Made by a program: the position numbers and the translations under genes
Origin: Planctomycetota bacterium
GTDB taxonomy: Bacteria; Planctomycetota; UBA1135; GCA-002686595
Reading direction: 5' to 3'
Assembly: GCA_002683825.1 (NCBI GenBank)
Contig: NYUD01000011.1
Location: 62,001-126,000 of the forward strand
Length of the DNA stretch: 64,000 bases
Notes under the pieces: generated by a model
The model's database searches: none
What the model was told of the DNA's origin: nothing
The model's input: the letters and a program-made list of their open reading frames with translations, nothing else
Part shown: positions 1 through 9,580 of the stretch, one piece after another
Layout: every line of letters begins with the position of its first letter
Position numbering within the stretch: the stretch's first letter is position 1

Positions 1-91
1 TCCCACCGGGCCGAAAAAGCTCTTCGGCCTCCTCGACGCCCAGAGCCCTCAGGGTGGGCAGCTCCCCGGCCAATTGGATGCGCGTGGACAC
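1..91 (-). CDS. possible 5' end of a CDS running off the left edge (GTG start; VSTRIQLAGELPTLRALGVEEAEELFRPGG...)
   Basis: Open minus-strand frame from a GTG at 91 to the window edge, AGGAG about 14 nt upstream; too short to identify. Confidence 0.25.
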   Translation of the reverse strand, partial: MSTRIQLAGELPTLRALGVEEAEELFRPGG

Positions 92-239
92 GGCGGGAGC
101 GATTGTCTCCTTTGAAGCAAGACTTCGAAAGTGGAAAGGAACCTGGCGGTGGGTTGAGTCGCCCTAGAATGTGCGCTTCCCAGGAGACTGCCCCCCCCCC
201 CACTGTCCCGTGCCCCGTGGCACCGTAGCTCATCCCATC

Positions 240-2705
240 ATGCTCTCACTGACCACGATCCTGCTCCCTGCCATCGCCATCCTGCCGCAGACCGTGTCCC
301 CCACCGCGCAGGAGCTCCCCCCGGCTCCCCGGCTGGCTCTGATCGAGATCGACCTGGGCGCGGAAGGCCTGTCCCGGGCCCGGCTCCAGGCGGGCGGCTT
401 CGACGTCGTCCACCAGGATTCGAACGACGTCGTCCAGGTCCTGGTCGACAGCCAGGAGCAACAGCAGCTGGTCCGCAGCCGGGTGAACTACCGCATGCTG
501 CACGAAGACCTGGCGAGCTACTACGTGGAGCGCAACCAGGGCCAGCCGGCCTCCTCACCTCCCTCACAAGGCGCCTCGCTCGTCCCGCCCTTCGGAAGCG
601 GTTCCCAGGCGGGGTTCTACTCGTGGTCCGAGGTCGTATCCGTTCTGGACCAGATCACCGCCACCCACCCCAGCCTGACCACCGACAAGTTCAGCATCGG
701 CCAGACCCTCGAGGGTCGCGACATCTGGGCCGTCAAGATCTCCGACAACCCCGATACGGATGAGAACGAACCCGAGGTGCGCTTCGACGCCATGCACCAC
801 GCGCGCGAGCCTCAGAGCATGCAATGCACGCTATGGACGATGTTGTGCCTGCTGGAAAACTACGGCACGGACCCGCTGGCGACGTATCTGGTGAACGAGC
901 GGGAGATCTGGTTCATCCCCGTGGTCAATGCCGACGGATACGTCTACAACGAGAACACCAACCCCTCGGGCGGCGGGTTGTGGCGCAAGAACCGCCGCAA
1001 CAACGGCGGAGGCTCCTTCGGCGTCGACCTGAACCGCAACTACACGTTCCAGTGGGGCGTCGACAATGACGGCTCGAGTCCGGTCTCGAACTCGGAGACT
1101 TACCGCGGCACGGGCCCGACGAGCGAGCCCACCATCCAGGCGATGGAGGCCTTCATGGCCTCGCACAGCTTCGCGACCTCGCTCTCGGTGCACTCCTTTG
1201 GAAACCTGTGGCTGGAGCCCTGGGGCTACACCTCTTCCACACCGTCGCAGACGGCGCAGTTCGCCGAGTTGTCGGCCATGGCGACCGAGTTCAACAACTA
1301 CACCTCCGGTCCCGCTTCGGTCGTGCTCTATCTGGCCAACGGCGTGACCGTCGACCACGACCACGGCGCCCACGGAACCTATTCCTGGACGCCCGAGATC
1401 GGTTCCGACTCCGACGGCTTCTGGCCCCTGCAATCGCGCATCGTCCCGCTGGCCCAGGAGAACGAGCAGTCCTTCATGCGGACGGCCTGGGCAGCCGGCG
1501 CGTGTGTGCGCGCCATCGATACGACGGTGACGGAGATCGGTGACGGCGACGGCTTCTACGAGGCCGGCGAAAGCCTCCAGATCGTCCTCGACCTCCGCAA
1601 CAGCGGTCTGGAAGCCGCTGCCAGCGTCAGCGTCGGAGTCTCGAGTGCTTCGAGCGAGGTCAACGTCGCCGTTCCCAGCGCCAACCTCGGAAGCCTGGGC
1701 TCTTTCGCAAGCGCCGACAACTCCGCCCAACCGCTGGTGCTCGACATCCTTGCCGGCGCGAGCCCCGGAACCGCGGTCGACTACTCGGTCACACTCACCT
1801 ACCAGGGCTTCACGCAATCGGACGAGCGGACGCTTCTCATCGGGGAGCAGCGCACGATCATGACCGACAATGTCGAGGTCGATCTCGGCTGGGATATCAC
1901 GAACACGGCCTCGACGGGCCTGTGGGAATGGGGCGATCCGGTCGGCACCACCTCGAACGGTGAAGACTCCAACCCGGAAAACGACGTCTCGGTCCCCGGG
2001 GTGAACTGCTTTGCCACGGGCAACGGTTCCACCAGCGCGGGCGGCGATGACGTCGACGATGGCTCGACCATCCTGATCACGCCGGCCTTCGACCTGACGG
2101 GCGTCACGACGGCCCTTTTGACCTACCATCGCTGGTACGCCAACCTGGGCGCCGCCGACGACATGTTCACGGTCGACATCTCCGACAACGACGGCGCCAG
2201 CTGGCTGAACGTGGAGACGATCACGAACCAAAACGCCTGGAACGAGGTCAGCATCGACGTGAGCGACTACGTTTCGCTGACCGATGAAGTTCGCCTGCGC
2301 TTCACGGCGGAGGATGATCCCAACAACTCGCTGGTCGAGGCGGGCATCGACGAGCTTCGCGTCCAGACCTTCGATTCGGGATCGCTCTTGAATTTCTTTG
2401 GAAAGCCCCAGATCAGCACACAGATGGCCATGCATGTCGCGGGCAACGGGAGCGACTTCTACGCCGTCTACGGCTCGAACGCATCGGCTTTCATCATCAT
2501 CCCGGGGCTCGACGGAGCCTTACAGCTGGACCCCGGCGGCCTGTTCTCGCTCTTCTCGGGCGTGATTCCGGCCGGAGGACTGGCGCGCACGGTGTTCACG
2601 ATCCCGAACAACCCCGGCCTGGTTGGAAACACGTTCTACGTACAGGTCTTCACGGCGGGATCGGGACTACGCGCCTCGAACCTGGTCGACATCACCTTCG
2701 AGTGA
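240..2705 (+). CDS. secreted zinc carboxypeptidase (peptidase M14) with C-terminal beta-domains
   Basis: Signal peptide MLSLTTILLPAIAILPQTVSPTAQ; M14 signatures MHHAREPQS, NADGY, GVDLNRNY; long C-terminal extension. ATG at 240 preferred over ORF start 171. Confidence 0.9.
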   Translation: MLSLTTILLPAIAILPQTVSPTAQELPPAPRLALIEIDLGAEGLSRARLQAGGFDVVHQDSNDVVQVLVDSQEQQQLVRSRVNYRMLHEDLASYYVERNQGQPASSPPSQGASLVPPFGSGSQAGFYSWSEVVSVLDQITATHPSLTTDKFSIGQTLEGRDIWAVKISDNPDTDENEPEVRFDAMHHAREPQSMQCTLWTMLCLLENYGTDPLATYLVNEREIWFIPVVNADGYVYNENTNPSGGGLWRKNRRNNGGGSFGVDLNRNYTFQWGVDNDGSSPVSNSETYRGTGPTSEPTIQAMEAFMASHSFATSLSVHSFGNLWLEPWGYTSSTPSQTAQFAELSAMATEFNNYTSGPASVVLYLANGVTVDHDHGAHGTYSWTPEIGSDSDGFWPLQSRIVPLAQENEQSFMRTAWAAGACVRAIDTTVTEIGDGDGFYEAGESLQIVLDLRNSGLEAAASVSVGVSSASSEVNVAVPSANLGSLGSFASADNSAQPLVLDILAGASPGTAVDYSVTLTYQGFTQSDERTLLIGEQRTIMTDNVEVDLGWDITNTASTGLWEWGDPVGTTSNGEDSNPENDVSVPGVNCFATGNGSTSAGGDDVDDGSTILITPAFDLTGVTTALLTYHRWYANLGAADDMFTVDISDNDGASWLNVETITNQNAWNEVSIDVSDYVSLTDEVRLRFTAEDDPNNSLVEAGIDELRVQTFDSGSLLNFFGKPQISTQMAMHVAGNGSDFYAVYGSNASAFIIIPGLDGALQLDPGGLFSLFSGVIPAGGLARTVFTIPNNPGLVGNTFYVQVFTAGSGLRASNLVDITFE

Positions 2706-2724
2706 CCCGATCGGGCACCCTAGC

Positions 2725-4149
2725 GTGATTGAGACGCATCTGCGCCGGACCGCTCTGCTGATCGGTTCGGCGTTGTTCGTTTGCTGCGGAAGCTCGAATC
2801 CTGAGGGCCCCTCGCTGATCCTGGTCGTCGTCGACACGCTGCGGGAGGACTTTCTCGGCTGCTATGGATTCGAAGGGGAAACGAGCCCCAACCTCGACCG
2901 CCTGGCCCGCGAGGGCATCGTCTTCGACAACTGCTTTGCTCAAGCCCCCTGGACCAAGCCGTCCGTCGCCACGCTCCTGACCTCGCTGCACCCCCGCACG
3001 CACGGGGTCCTGACGCACCACGGTTGGTTCGACAAACGCGATGGCGAGGAACCTGTCGAAGCTCACGCGGCGGGCTCGGATGCGGGGGGAGAAGAGGCCG
3101 TCACGGACGTGCTTCCTCAGGAAGCCTTGACCCTGGCCGAGGTCCTACGCAGCCGTGGTTATCGCACGGCCGCTTTTGTAGCCAACCCCTGGATCCGTCG
3201 TGAGTGGGGGTTCGCCCAGGGCTTCGACGTCTTCCGACAATTCCAGGAGCAAACGGCACAACGACCGATCCTCGAAGCGACGCAATGGCTAGAAGAGATC
3301 GGGGACCGGCCCGGTTTCGTTCTCCTGCATCTGATGGACGTGCACGGACCCTACGATGCGCCGGAGGACGACTTTCGCGCGCTGGGAGACAGTCAAGGAC
3401 TCTCGCTATCGCGGCCCCTGGACGACCGAGCCCTCGAACGCATCCCCGAATACCTGCGGCTTGCCGCGTGGGCAAAAGAGCCCGCAGCCCGAGATCTCAA
3501 TACCTGGCGAACCCGCTACGCGGCGGGGGTGCGTTCGGTGGACCGGGCCATCGGAGCGCTCGTCCAGAACCTCGGGGCGGACGACAGGCTCGAAAACACC
3601 GTCTTGATGGTGACCTCGGACCACGGTGAAGAGCTCATGGAGCACGACGGTTGGGACCACGGACGCAACCTCTTCGACCACCAGACCCACGTGCCCTGGA
3701 TCGTGCGCTTGCCGCAGATGCGCCACGCCGGCCGGCGCGTGAACAGTGTGGTCAGCCTGGCCGACGTCATGCCCACCGCGCTTTCGTTTCTCGGGTGCAG
3801 CATACCTGCGACGTTGCAGGGGGTGGATCGTTCCGCCCTCGACGAAAGCGACGATCCGCTCGCCGCGAGTTTCGCCGAGGGGATCAAGTGGCAACCCCAG
3901 GTCTTCAGCGTACGCACGGGGGCCTACAAGCTCGTCGCGGACCTGCAGCAAAACAAGCACGCGCTCTATCACCTCCCGACCGACCCGGGGGAAGTGCGAG
4001 ACGTATCCACGCGGGAGCCGGAGACGATTCGGTTGCTTCTGGAACAACTGCGCTTCCACATCGAGACAACCGGCGAGAGGGGATTGCGTCCCACGCAGGT
4101 AGACATCTCGGAGGGGCTTCAGGCGGAACTGAACGACCTCGGATACTGA
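2725..4149 (+). CDS. sulfatase-fold (alkaline phosphatase superfamily) lipoprotein hydrolase
   Basis: GTG start; lipobox-like LFVCCGSS; LILVVVDTLREDFLGCYG, SDHGEELMEHDGWDHG; Thr in the usual Cys/Ser nucleophile position. Confidence 0.85.
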   Translation: MIETHLRRTALLIGSALFVCCGSSNPEGPSLILVVVDTLREDFLGCYGFEGETSPNLDRLAREGIVFDNCFAQAPWTKPSVATLLTSLHPRTHGVLTHHGWFDKRDGEEPVEAHAAGSDAGGEEAVTDVLPQEALTLAEVLRSRGYRTAAFVANPWIRREWGFAQGFDVFRQFQEQTAQRPILEATQWLEEIGDRPGFVLLHLMDVHGPYDAPEDDFRALGDSQGLSLSRPLDDRALERIPEYLRLAAWAKEPAARDLNTWRTRYAAGVRSVDRAIGALVQNLGADDRLENTVLMVTSDHGEELMEHDGWDHGRNLFDHQTHVPWIVRLPQMRHAGRRVNSVVSLADVMPTALSFLGCSIPATLQGVDRSALDESDDPLAASFAEGIKWQPQVFSVRTGAYKLVADLQQNKHALYHLPTDPGEVRDVSTREPETIRLLLEQLRFHIETTGERGLRPTQVDISEGLQAELNDLGY

Positions 4150-4210
4150 GCGCGCACAAGAACGACTCCTGCACTCGTGCTACCGGATTTCCTGAATCGC
4201 TACGCCGGAC

Positions 4211-6193
4211 TCAATGCCGCCCGAGGAGCTCTACGTCGAAGCTGAGGTCGGGAGTGTTCGGCACATCCTGGTGGACCTCGACCGCCAGAACGTTGATGCC
4301 GGTTCTCAGCTTGCGATGATCGATGCGTGACTCGAAGTACGTAGTTTCCCCGGCACCTACGATCCCGACACCCGCGGCGGTCGTCTCGTCCAGGTCGCCT
4401 AACGGCAAATTGTAGCGGTACACCTCCCGGCCGTTCAGAAACACCGCGGCCCCGTCGTCGCGAACCAACCTGAGAATCAGTGCATCCCATGCACCCGCGT
4501 CCGCCACGAAGAACTCGTGGCGGAAGTAGGTCGTCGGGTACTTGTCAGCCGGGTCGGGGCCGAAACCGACGACCGTGGCTTCGCCTCCGTCTCCATATCC
4601 CAGCTCGGCCGGACCGACGGGCCAGAGCGAATCATCGAAGCCCACCTGGGGCCAGCTCGGTCCGGGGAAGGTGCCGTCGTCAAAGAAGGACCACATCGCC
4701 CCCGGCGCAACGAGCACCTGCGAGTCGCGAATCGCCTGAAGGTTAGAAGCGAAGCTGATGTCGCTGCTGGTGCCCGAGACCTGGTGGATTTCCACGGCCA
4801 GAACGTTCAAGCCCGCGGTAAGGAGACCCGGGTCCAAGTCGTGCTCGTACAGCGAATCCTCGATGTTGTCGGCCACGGCGCTGAGCGCTGTGGTCGTGAT
4901 ACTCACCGGCCCCGCCGGCAGGTTCGTTCGAACGATCTCGGTCCCGTTCAGGTAGGCGATGGCGCCGTCGTCGCAAAGCAGGTCGAAACGCAGTTCCGTG
5001 ATTTCGCCGGGATTGGAAACCGTGAACGTGCGCCGGAAATGGGTCGTTATGTACTTGTTGTTGGGATCGGGGCCATAGTCGATGAGCGTGTCCTCATCGC
5101 CCTCCACATAGCCGAAGTGACCGGATCCGACCGCCCAGGTGCTGTCGTCGAAACTCGCACTCGTCCAGGCGGGTCCGGGATCCGTCCCGAGGTCGAGATA
5201 GCTCCACTCATCGGCATCCGCCGCCAGGAACTCGGGCTTCTCGCTGAAGTCGCGAGCGAACACCGAGTAGTCGTCGAACACGATGCCGTTCACGGACAAG
5301 AGCCGGATGCGGGCTCTGCGCACGTCGGCATCCACGACTTGCGCTCCGTGGGATCGCCGATAGCGCGATCGGCTGCCCGCGATGGAATCCGATTCGAAAC
5401 CATACAACACCGGGTTTCCGCCGATGCCGTTCACGAAGTACGGGATGCCATCGAGATCGAGCCTCTCGTACAGGTGGTCGTGGCCCGCGAAGACCGCGTC
5501 CGCACCCCAGGCAGCAAACGGCCATTGCATCTCGATGTCCGGTCCATGGCTGGACGACGATGAGTAGGGCGTGTGGTGCATGAACACGAACTTGAACGGC
5601 GCGCCGGAGGACTTCAGGCCGTTCTCGAGCCACTGTCCCTGGATCGAGTCCTCAGTGACCCCGTCCGGTTCGTCGGAATCACTGTCGACCACGAAGGCGT
5701 GCACGGGCCATCTGAGAACGTCGTAGTAGCGCTCGTTGCCCGGCAGAGAGAAGTACGCCAGATAGGGAAAAGCGCCCGGCGTATGCCAATCATGGTTCCC
5801 CAGCGCCGGAAAGAACCGATTCTCATCCGCACCGAAGCCATGGATCCCGAAGTAGGGAGCGATGAAGTCGTGATAGTACTGGCCGACGTTTTCGTCGATG
5901 GTCGCCGCTGTCCCATCGGGGTAGTTGTTGTCCCCCACGGTGAAGATCAGATCCGGGTCCATCCCCAGCACCAGGGCGGCAACCGCCGCCTCGGCCGGCC
6001 CCGCCAGACCGTAGTCACCGAGGACCGTAAAGCGAACCGAGCTGTCGCTCTCGATCGTGCGGGGCGGTGCCGAACCCGGCGGGCCGCCGGGTCGACCCAC
6101 CGTCTGGGAGGAGGCGGGGTTGAGCCCCGGCACGGAAAGAAGGGCCGCGACGGCGAGGACGAGATATCGGAACACGGAGCGCATGTCGATCAT
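4211..6193 (-). CDS. secreted metallophosphoesterase with two tandem C-terminal beta-sandwich-like repeats
   Basis: GDYGLAG, GDNNYPDG, GNHDW, GHDHLYER motifs; signal peptide MRSVFRYLVLAVAALLSVPG; two repeats with WS(Y/F)xD...FDDSxWxVG...NVLAVE(I/V)HQ. Confidence 0.88.
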   Translation of the reverse strand: MIDMRSVFRYLVLAVAALLSVPGLNPASSQTVGRPGGPPGSAPPRTIESDSSVRFTVLGDYGLAGPAEAAVAALVLGMDPDLIFTVGDNNYPDGTAATIDENVGQYYHDFIAPYFGIHGFGADENRFFPALGNHDWHTPGAFPYLAYFSLPGNERYYDVLRWPVHAFVVDSDSDEPDGVTEDSIQGQWLENGLKSSGAPFKFVFMHHTPYSSSSSHGPDIEMQWPFAAWGADAVFAGHDHLYERLDLDGIPYFVNGIGGNPVLYGFESDSIAGSRSRYRRSHGAQVVDADVRRARIRLLSVNGIVFDDYSVFARDFSEKPEFLAADADEWSYLDLGTDPGPAWTSASFDDSTWAVGSGHFGYVEGDEDTLIDYGPDPNNKYITTHFRRTFTVSNPGEITELRFDLLCDDGAIAYLNGTEIVRTNLPAGPVSITTTALSAVADNIEDSLYEHDLDPGLLTAGLNVLAVEIHQVSGTSSDISFASNLQAIRDSQVLVAPGAMWSFFDDGTFPGPSWPQVGFDDSLWPVGPAELGYGDGGEATVVGFGPDPADKYPTTYFRHEFFVADAGAWDALILRLVRDDGAAVFLNGREVYRYNLPLGDLDETTAAGVGIVGAGETTYFESRIDHRKLRTGINVLAVEVHQDVPNTPDLSFDVELLGRH

Positions 6194-6364
6194 CCTGGAT
6201 GGTGTGTTCCCCGTCCGACGAGGGGGCGGACTCATCTTACCCAATTTTTTTATGCCGATACGCTGCGGGAGGAGGGTCTCGGGGAAACCGGTTGCCCAGG
6301 TGGCTCTCACGGTTCATCGAAGAGTCCGATGGAGCCCTGCCCGTCGGTGCCGTCGAGAGAACCG

Positions 6365-6781
6365 TCAAGCAGAGCGGCTGCCGAGAGCGGCCCGAACCAG
6401 TGCAAACAGAAGAAACAGGGCCCCCACGGGAACGAGCAGTATCCCGGGTGAGGCATCGCCCTCCGAATTCAAGACGCCTCCGAGAAAGAACCCGACAGGC
6501 ATCAGGATGGCGGCCGTGCGCAACGCCCGGCCGGCCCCTGTCAGGGCCTGACCGTGAAGCGTGCGTGGGGCCAGGCTGGCGAAGAGAAGACACAAGATCC
6601 CGAGCATGCTTCCGTGGGCGTGGGCCAGCGTCCAGAGCTCGCGTCGCAGCTGGCTGGCCAGGTAGACGGCCACCTTGAAGCCGTGCAAGGCCTCCAGGGT
6701 GAGCCCCAACGGCAACCAAACAGCCAGGAGAATCCATCCGAGACGCAGGGTCTTGCTGACGGCGGGGTCCGACGAATCCAT
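6365..6781 (-). CDS. small polytopic membrane protein of unknown function
   Basis: About four hydrophobic segments, AHAHGSMLGI motif; start codon overlaps the stop of the upstream multihaem cytochrome gene (TGATG). Confidence 0.7.
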   Translation of the reverse strand: MDSSDPAVSKTLRLGWILLAVWLPLGLTLEALHGFKVAVYLASQLRRELWTLAHAHGSMLGILCLLFASLAPRTLHGQALTGAGRALRTAAILMPVGFFLGGVLNSEGDASPGILLVPVGALFLLFALVRAALGSRSA

Positions 6782-8754
6782 CACTCACCTATCGAAATGG
6801 GACTGGAGGACTGGAGCTCGAGCAGGGCTTGCACGCGATCGAGATCGAGGCGCAGATCGGATCCCAAGAGCGTGGCGGGCGGCGGGACATCGAATCGATC
6901 CCGGTGTCCGGCGAGTCGCGTGAGAAGCTCGGAAATCACTTCACGCCGCCTCTCGGGATCGCCAAAAAGCCCCTCGTCGGCAAGCCCGGATGCGAGGCCG
7001 AGTTCGAGCTCCTCATCCAGCGCCACGAGGGACCGCCGGGCCAGATGCCGGATGGCCGGATAACCGTCACCGAGGGTCACGATCAGGTGAGCGACGAGCC
7101 ACGCCTTCGCGCCGCTCTCCAGGGCGACCTCCGGCGCACCGAAGTGCTGCGCCGCGACGGCGCGCTGCAGAACGTCGCCAGAGAGAAGCGAGGCCAGGGC
7201 CTCGGGAACATCGAGCGGGGCTCGATCGGGTCGCCGGCGCGGGGCCTCAAAGGGCCTACCGAAGATGCGCGTCATCTCCCTCGCCACCCAACCTCCATCA
7301 CGATCGAGATGGCACAACGTGCAAGCGTTCGGCCGCCCGGCCTCGATGTCGCGCCGTGGATCGGGGCTCTCGATGCGATGGCTGCGGCGTATCCCCAGAA
7401 GCCCGTAGACGATGCGCGGCATGTGGCAGGCGACGCAGCGGGATCCCGGCGAATCCGGAGCGTGCCCCGTGTGCCGCTCCAAGGCGTCGACCATCCCCGC
7501 ATGACACCCGGTACAAGCACGATCCCCCTTCAGGTCGGGATCGATCTGTGCACGGGGATCGACCTCGCGCCCGCGGGCGCTGCGATGCATACGGTGACAC
7601 GAATCGCAGCGCAAGGCACCGGCCTCAAAACAGGGCGAAGTGGTCACGCCCTGGTATTCATAGGCGGTCAGACGCGGTGTCCCCTCGCTCCAGAAGCGCT
7701 TCCGAAAGAGATCGGGGTCGCTCGGATCGACCGAAGGCGTATCGATTCGCAGGGGCTCTACGTGATCGCCCAACAGGTCCCCGGGACGAAAGGTCGGACC
7801 TCCTGCCATGAATTCAAAGATCCGCTCGTGGGGGTTGGGCAAACGCTGTGCGTGACACTGCCCGCACAAGGAAACCTCGCGCTCCTGGGAGAGCTTTTCC
7901 GGATGAACGATCGTGGGATCGTCTGAGTCCTCGAACTGAACCACATAACGCAACAGCGGATTCGCGTGGCGCTCGACATGGCGCCGGCCGGGACCGTGAC
8001 AGGCCTCGCAGGCGATGCCGAGTTCACTCACGCGCGAATCGAAGGATCGGTAAGCCTCGCCCCCCCCCGCCTCGGTTGTCCGCATCCGCGGTCGCGGCCC
8101 TGTGTTGTGGCAGAAGATGCAGTTCTCGTTCCAGAGAGCTGCGTGCCGGCCGGGTACGCCGTCGCCGGGATGAAAAAAGACGCGCCCGACGGGCATCCAC
8201 GCCCGCTCTTCGATGTGCCACAGGAACGGCAGGCGGCGGTAGGTCGAGAGTTCCGACGAGTCGATGCGTTCGAAGTATTGCTGGTACACATGCGACCCGA
8301 CAACGAGCGCGATCTCGGCCTCACGGTCGGGGAACGACATCAGGAAAGCATCCCCGCGCCGGAGGGGCGCCCAGGGCCCATCCACCCCCTCGCGCAGCAC
8401 CCCGTCAAACTCGCCCCGCACCGAGCGCGGACCCGGAAGCTGCGTCATCGTTCTGTGGTACGTTCCCCACCAGCTGGCATGCTGGTCGGGATGGCAGGTT
8501 CCGCAGTGCGGCGCGCCTCGATCTTCAGCTCTACGCTCGACCAACACATCGGGCTCAAGGATGAGTGGATCGGGGCCGAGCGCGAGCGTCCCCATCACCG
8601 CCACCGGGGCGACGATGAGAGGAAAAAACAGTCGCAAGGGTATGCGCGCGGCGGGCACCGCCCCGAGTATAGCCCAGCCCGATCGCTCGTCCGACCACGA
8701 TCGCCCGGCGAGAGCCCGGCCGATCGTCTCTCGAGCGGGCCGCGCCCGCCCCAT
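6781..8754 (-). CDS. octahaem c-type cytochrome with C-terminal helical (HEAT-like) region
   Basis: Eight CxxCH motifs: CGTCH, CIFCH, CEACH, CGQCH, CDSCH, CTGCH, CVACH, CTLCH; N-terminal hydrophobic segment RIPLRLFFPLIVAPVAVMGTLAL (true start may be downstream of 8754). Confidence 0.88.
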   Translation of the reverse strand: MGRARPARETIGRALAGRSWSDERSGWAILGAVPAARIPLRLFFPLIVAPVAVMGTLALGPDPLILEPDVLVERRAEDRGAPHCGTCHPDQHASWWGTYHRTMTQLPGPRSVRGEFDGVLREGVDGPWAPLRRGDAFLMSFPDREAEIALVVGSHVYQQYFERIDSSELSTYRRLPFLWHIEERAWMPVGRVFFHPGDGVPGRHAALWNENCIFCHNTGPRPRMRTTEAGGGEAYRSFDSRVSELGIACEACHGPGRRHVERHANPLLRYVVQFEDSDDPTIVHPEKLSQEREVSLCGQCHAQRLPNPHERIFEFMAGGPTFRPGDLLGDHVEPLRIDTPSVDPSDPDLFRKRFWSEGTPRLTAYEYQGVTTSPCFEAGALRCDSCHRMHRSARGREVDPRAQIDPDLKGDRACTGCHAGMVDALERHTGHAPDSPGSRCVACHMPRIVYGLLGIRRSHRIESPDPRRDIEAGRPNACTLCHLDRDGGWVAREMTRIFGRPFEAPRRRPDRAPLDVPEALASLLSGDVLQRAVAAQHFGAPEVALESGAKAWLVAHLIVTLGDGYPAIRHLARRSLVALDEELELGLASGLADEGLFGDPERRREVISELLTRLAGHRDRFDVPPPATLLGSDLRLDLDRVQALLELQSSSPISIGE

Positions 8755-8857
8755 TCAACTCAGCCAGGCCCCCCGGCTATTTCTCGAGCGGAACGGTCGT
8801 GGTCACCTGGAGGCATCCGTCGCCGAGAGGGAAAACGTCCAGAAGCCGACAGGTTGC

Positions 8858-9580
8858 CTATCGCACTTCGTTTCGCAACCTGTGCGACATGGCGAAGAGT
8901 TCGCGGAAGGCCTTCAACACAACCCCGGGATTCGCGCCCGTTTGCTCGCCCGCAGGCCTGGGATAGTGGTGTACGCCGACCTCGCGGATCCGCGCTCCTT
9001 TATTCTGCAGCTTGATCATCAATTCCGTGGACAGCATCGCACCGTCGGTTTCAAGTTTTCCGACATTCGCCAGCACCGAGCGTCGAAAGAGCTTGAAGGC
9101 GCAGTTCACATCGCGAATCCGCAGGCCCAATAGAATGCGCACGAGGCGGTTCCAGAGGAACGCGTTGAGCAAGCGATGAAGCGGGTCGCGACGCTTGAGC
9201 CGGTAGCCGCATACGACGTCAGCGTCCTCGATACGATCGAGCAAGAGCTCGAGTTCCGAGAGATCGAACTGAAGATCGCCGTCCGTAAAGAACACGAGGT
9301 CCATCGCAGCCGATTCGATTCCTGTGCGAACCGCTGCCCCGTAGCCCTGGTTCACCGGGTGATGAACGACGCGCACCTGAGGGTGATCCTGCGCCAGGCG
9401 ATCGGCGATCTGGGGCGTGCTGTCGGAGGATCCGTCATCGACGATCAGCACCTCAAAATTGCTGACCCACCCAGGCAGGACCTCGAGCGCCTTCCGGACG
9501 GATCCCTCGACGTTCTCTTCCTCGTTGTACATGGGAAAGAACACCGTCAGGGAGTCGTCGGGAAAGCGCGGAGATGTCAT
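8858..9580 (-). CDS. glycosyltransferase family 2 (dolichyl-phosphate mannose synthase-like)
   Basis: LTVFFPMYNEEENV, VLIVDDGSSDSTPQIAD, FFTDGDLQFD; ATGA overlap with upstream gene. Confidence 0.9.
   Translation of the reverse strand: MTSPRFPDDSLTVFFPMYNEEENVEGSVRKALEVLPGWVSNFEVLIVDDGSSDSTPQIADRLAQDHPQVRVVHHPVNQGYGAAVRTGIESAAMDLVFFTDGDLQFDLSELELLLDRIEDADVVCGYRLKRRDPLHRLLNAFLWNRLVRILLGLRIRDVNCAFKLFRRSVLANVGKLETDGAMLSTELMIKLQNKGARIREVGVHHYPRPAGEQTGANPGVVLKAFRELFAMSHRLRNEVR

Noticed and set aside
189-198. Poly-C tract (possible phase-variable homopolymer upstream of the carboxypeptidase)
   Set aside because: It lies upstream of the preferred start at 240, and one homopolymer in high-GC DNA is weak evidence for phase variation; only comparison between isolates could revive it.
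831-2435. 534-aa minus-strand ORF opposite the M14 carboxypeptidase
   Set aside because: Arg/Asp/Val-rich antisense frame typical of high-GC DNA; the + strand has clear M14 motifs and a signal peptide.
4517-5563. 348-aa plus-strand ORF opposite the metallophosphoesterase
   Set aside because: Antisense artefact; no recognisable motifs, opposite strand strongly supported.
6829-7926. 365-aa plus-strand ORF opposite the octahaem cytochrome
   Set aside because: The eight CxxCH motifs on the minus strand establish the coding strand.
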